Positions 6,773-8,098 of a stretch of DNA of 8,098 nt are shown in pieces (the first letter of the stretch is position 1; each line of letters starts with the position of its first letter). The position numbers and the translations under genes were made by a program. Under the pieces are notes generated by a model. It was given only the letters and a program-made list of their open reading frames with translations. It had not been told where the DNA came from and did not search any database. Source of the DNA: an uncultured bacterium (GTDB lineage: Bacteria; Bacillota; Clostridia; Lachnospirales; Lachnospiraceae); contig CALBJL010000105.1 of NCBI GenBank assembly GCA_937893485.1, positions 1 through 8,098 of the forward strand, written 5' to 3'.

Positions 6773-7420
6773 ATGCAGGCAGTAGAAATATTTCAGGATA
6801 ATGCCGAGAGCTGGGAGACGCTGATTTTTTTATATAATTCTGCGCTCAAGGAGGTTGGCACAAAGCTGGAGATCCTGAATGATGAGTTTGTACATATCCA
6901 TCAGTACAATCCGATCGAATACATCAAATCCCGCATCAAATCGCCGGAGAGCATCTGTAAAAAGCTCAAGAGAAACGGACTGGACACGACGCTGGAAAAT
7001 ATGGTGAGCCATCTCAACGACATCGCCGGCATCCGCATCGTGTGTTCGTTTACATCGGATATTTACCGGATGGCGGAGATGATCGGCAAGCAGAATGATC
7101 TGACCGTGATCTCGGTCAAGGACTACATCAAGCATCCGAAAGCGAGCGGCTACAAGAGCTATCACATGCTCGTGTCTGTGCCGATCTTTTTATCTGACCG
7201 CGTTGTTGATACAAAAGTGGAGATCCAGATCCGCACGATTGCGATGGACTTCTGGGCGAGTCTGGAGCATAAGATCTACTATAAATTCGAGGGAAATGCG
7301 CCGGAATATATCAGCCGTGACTTGAAGGAGTGCTCCGAGATCGTATCGATGCTGGATGCCAAGATGCTGCAGCTCAATCGGGCGATTTCAGAAGCAAAGG
7401 TACAGCAGGGGATCGAATAA
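6773..7420 (+). CDS. Small alarmone synthetase, RelQ/YjbM-like GTP pyrophosphokinase
   Basis: This 215-residue protein is a stand-alone RelA/SpoT synthetase domain that transfers pyrophosphate from ATP to GTP or GDP to make (p)ppGpp. It has no HD hydrolase, TGS or ACT domain, and its length matches the small synthetases of about 210 residues. Motifs in order are NPIEYIKSRIK (46-56, with R54), DIAGIRI from the metal-binding D83, KDYIKHPKASGYKSYH, and VEIQIRT with E150, followed by FWASLEHKIYYK. The overall pattern is closer to B. subtilis YjbM/SasB (RelQ) than to YwaC. By an ungapped comparison from memory, positions used for pppGpp allostery in YjbM differ here: K21, K25, F42 and N148 become G29, E33, Y50 and D159. 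R46 is kept as R54. The ATG follows AGGAGG by 7 bases. It is the last gene of the rightward run. Confidence 0.93.
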   Translation: MQAVEIFQDNAESWETLIFLYNSALKEVGTKLEILNDEFVHIHQYNPIEYIKSRIKSPESICKKLKRNGLDTTLENMVSHLNDIAGIRIVCSFTSDIYRMAEMIGKQNDLTVISVKDYIKHPKASGYKSYHMLVSVPIFLSDRVVDTKVEIQIRTIAMDFWASLEHKIYYKFEGNAPEYISRDLKECSEIVSMLDAKMLQLNRAISEAKVQQGIE

Positions 7421-7425
7421 GTAAA

Positions 7426-7465
7426 TGCTATAAAAAAGAGTCGCTTGCGACTCTTTTTTATAGCA
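7426..7465. terminator. Bidirectional rho-independent terminator
   Basis: TGCTATAAAAAAGAGTCG (7426-7443) pairs perfectly with 7448-7465 through an 18-bp stem closed by a CTTG loop. Six A (7432-7437) and six T (7454-7459) flank the GC-richer core, so the structure gives a U-tract terminator on both strands. It lies 5 bases after the alarmone synthetase stop and 15 bases beyond the end of the converging leftward gene, so it can end both transcripts. Confidence 0.93.
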
Positions 7466-7480
7466 AATTCACCATTATTT

Positions 7481-8011
7481 TTACAACAAAAACGAATCCA
7501 TCTCCCCGGAGCGCCTGCTTTGGGGCTTCATATCGCGGAAGATACTGCGCAGCGGCCGCTGGCGGTAGTCAAAGCCCTGTTTCATATAGGACTCAATGAC
7601 CTGTGCAATGATGGCATCATCCGTGATGCCCTCTTCGGCAGCCAGAGTCACCAGCTTCTCATAGGTATCGGCATTGATATAGAGAGCAGCTTTTCCCTTG
7701 GGGGCAGCGGCAGGCACTTCCTTCACGACGACCTTTTCCACGATCTTTTCGACGACACGTTCCGGCGCAGATGATGCGGGAACAGCTGTATGGTCTGCGG
7801 TGGTGGAAGGGGCTTCGGCTCCCATAAATGTGAAAAAGTCCATATCCAGTGCCGCGAGCACCTTCATCAGAATATCCATGTCCGCCTTGTTGCTGTCGCG
7901 GTTGATCAGTGCATAGACGGTCTGTGCAGGAATATCTGCCTCCTTTGCAAATCGGGTTACAGTCAGCCCGCGTTCATTCAGTATGTGTTTCAATCGGGAA
8001 CCTAAATTCAT
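7481..8011 (-). CDS. XRE-family HTH protein with RHH-like C-terminal segment
   Basis: This 176-residue leftward protein probably regulates transcription. Residues about 3-62 form an XRE/Cro-C1 helix-turn-helix (RLKHILNERGLTVTRFAKEA, then IPAQTVYALINRD). A Ser/Thr/Ala/Pro-rich linker follows (about 65-84). Next is a repetitive VVEKIVEKVVVKEV stretch (86-99), probably an extended spacer. Residues 107-147 read ALYINADTYEKL, AAEEG, TDDAIIAQVIESYMK. This strand-helix-helix pattern resembles a ribbon-helix-helix (Arc/MetJ-type) domain. The last 30 residues are basic and probably flexible. AAAGGAGG on the minus strand (plus 8020-8027) lies 8 bases before the ATG. No toxin or partner gene is visible in the window. 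The HTH call is secure and the RHH call is an inference from pattern. Confidence 0.85.
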   Translation of the reverse strand: MNLGSRLKHILNERGLTVTRFAKEADIPAQTVYALINRDSNKADMDILMKVLAALDMDFFTFMGAEAPSTTADHTAVPASSAPERVVEKIVEKVVVKEVPAAAPKGKAALYINADTYEKLVTLAAEEGITDDAIIAQVIESYMKQGFDYRQRPLRSIFRDMKPQSRRSGEMDSFLL

Positions 8012-8072
8012 CGAAAAGCCCTCCTTTATGTGCTGTGTTTCTGGTTCTATTACCGTAACAGTTCAGCCCGCG
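7963..8072. repeat. Short direct repeat in and upstream of the XRE gene
   Basis: TCAGCCCGCG is exact at 7963-7972 and 8063-8072, exactly 100 bp apart. Flanking similarity is visible: GTTACAG at 7956-7962 against GTAACAG upstream of the second copy, and CATTC shortly downstream of both. One copy lies early in the XRE coding region and the other in its upstream region. This could be a regulator-binding site pair or coincidence. Confidence 0.35.
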
Positions 8073-8098
8073 CCATTCGCAAAGACGCCTGACGGCGT
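8028..8098 (-). promoter_or_regulatory. Upstream region of the XRE gene with a small palindrome
   Basis: This stretch should contain the promoter of the leftward XRE gene, but I see no clear -35/-10 pair. The dyad TTAC-C-GTAA lies at 8050-8058, about 40 bases before the start codon. XRE proteins commonly bind short dyads in their own promoters, so it is a plausible operator, though its arms are only 4 bases. Confidence 0.25.
8085..8098. other. Hairpin cut by the right edge
   Basis: ACGCC (8085-8089) pairs with GGCGT (8094-8098) across a TGAC loop. AAAG at 8081-8084 precedes the left arm, so a CTTT just beyond the edge would extend the stem to a 9-bp terminator-like structure. It may end a gene that lies to the right of the window. 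Confidence 0.35.

Noticed and set aside
6833..6854. Internal TATAAT (6833-6838) and AAGGAGG (6848-6854) inside the alarmone synthetase gene
   Set aside because: There is no -35 at a proper distance and no well-spaced start codon after the AAGGAGG, so an internal start is unlikely.
7481..8011. Toxin-antitoxin or phage repressor reading of the XRE gene
   Set aside because: No partner toxin or phage gene is visible, and the neighbour is a housekeeping operon converging on a shared terminator.

Overview
The window looks like chromosome of a low-GC-lineage Gram-positive, most likely a Clostridia member of the Lachnospiraceae type. The basis is the strong AGGAGG-type ribosome binding sites, a DnaE of the PHP-containing class next to pfkA (a neighbourhood also seen loosely in Bacillus), a small alarmone synthetase of the RelQ type, and coding sequence of moderate GC with AT-rich control regions. 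The lineage is inferred from protein style; no rRNA is present to confirm it.

Layout, left to right. Positions 1-about 250 hold no gene I can support, but contain an imperfect direct repeat and small hairpins. An AT-rich promoter-like block (about 251-300) precedes mrp (316-1152, Fe-S carrier P-loop ATPase). 28 bases later comes dnaE (1181-4663, DNA polymerase III alpha subunit). A promoter-like sequence overlaps the end of dnaE and leads into pfkA (4725-5699, 6-phosphofructokinase). Three tightly packed genes follow: a SpoU/TrmH-family rRNA 2'-O-methyltransferase (5714-6523), an 87-residue protein of unknown function that starts at a GTG inside the methyltransferase gene (6507-6770), and a RelA/SpoT-domain (p)ppGpp synthetase without a hydrolase domain (6773-7420). 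A perfect 18-bp bidirectional terminator (7426-7465) separates this rightward run from a leftward gene (8011-7481) for an XRE-type helix-turn-helix protein with a ribbon-helix-helix-like C-terminal segment. The right edge cuts through what looks like half of another hairpin.

All rightward genes have short gaps or overlaps and no convincing intergenic terminator, so mrp-dnaE and pfkA-rRNA methylase-unknown-alarmone synthetase are probably two overlapping transcription units. The second links glycolysis, ribosome modification and stringent-response signalling. A strong hairpin with a GNRA loop at the start of the methyltransferase gene could reduce transcription past pfkA.

Most of the window is ordinary housekeeping DNA and I do not see a clear new system. 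The points most worth a second look are the coupled small unknown gene beside the alarmone synthetase, the apparent loss of the pppGpp allosteric residues in that synthetase, the intragenic terminator-like hairpin, and the XRE plus ribbon-helix-helix architecture.
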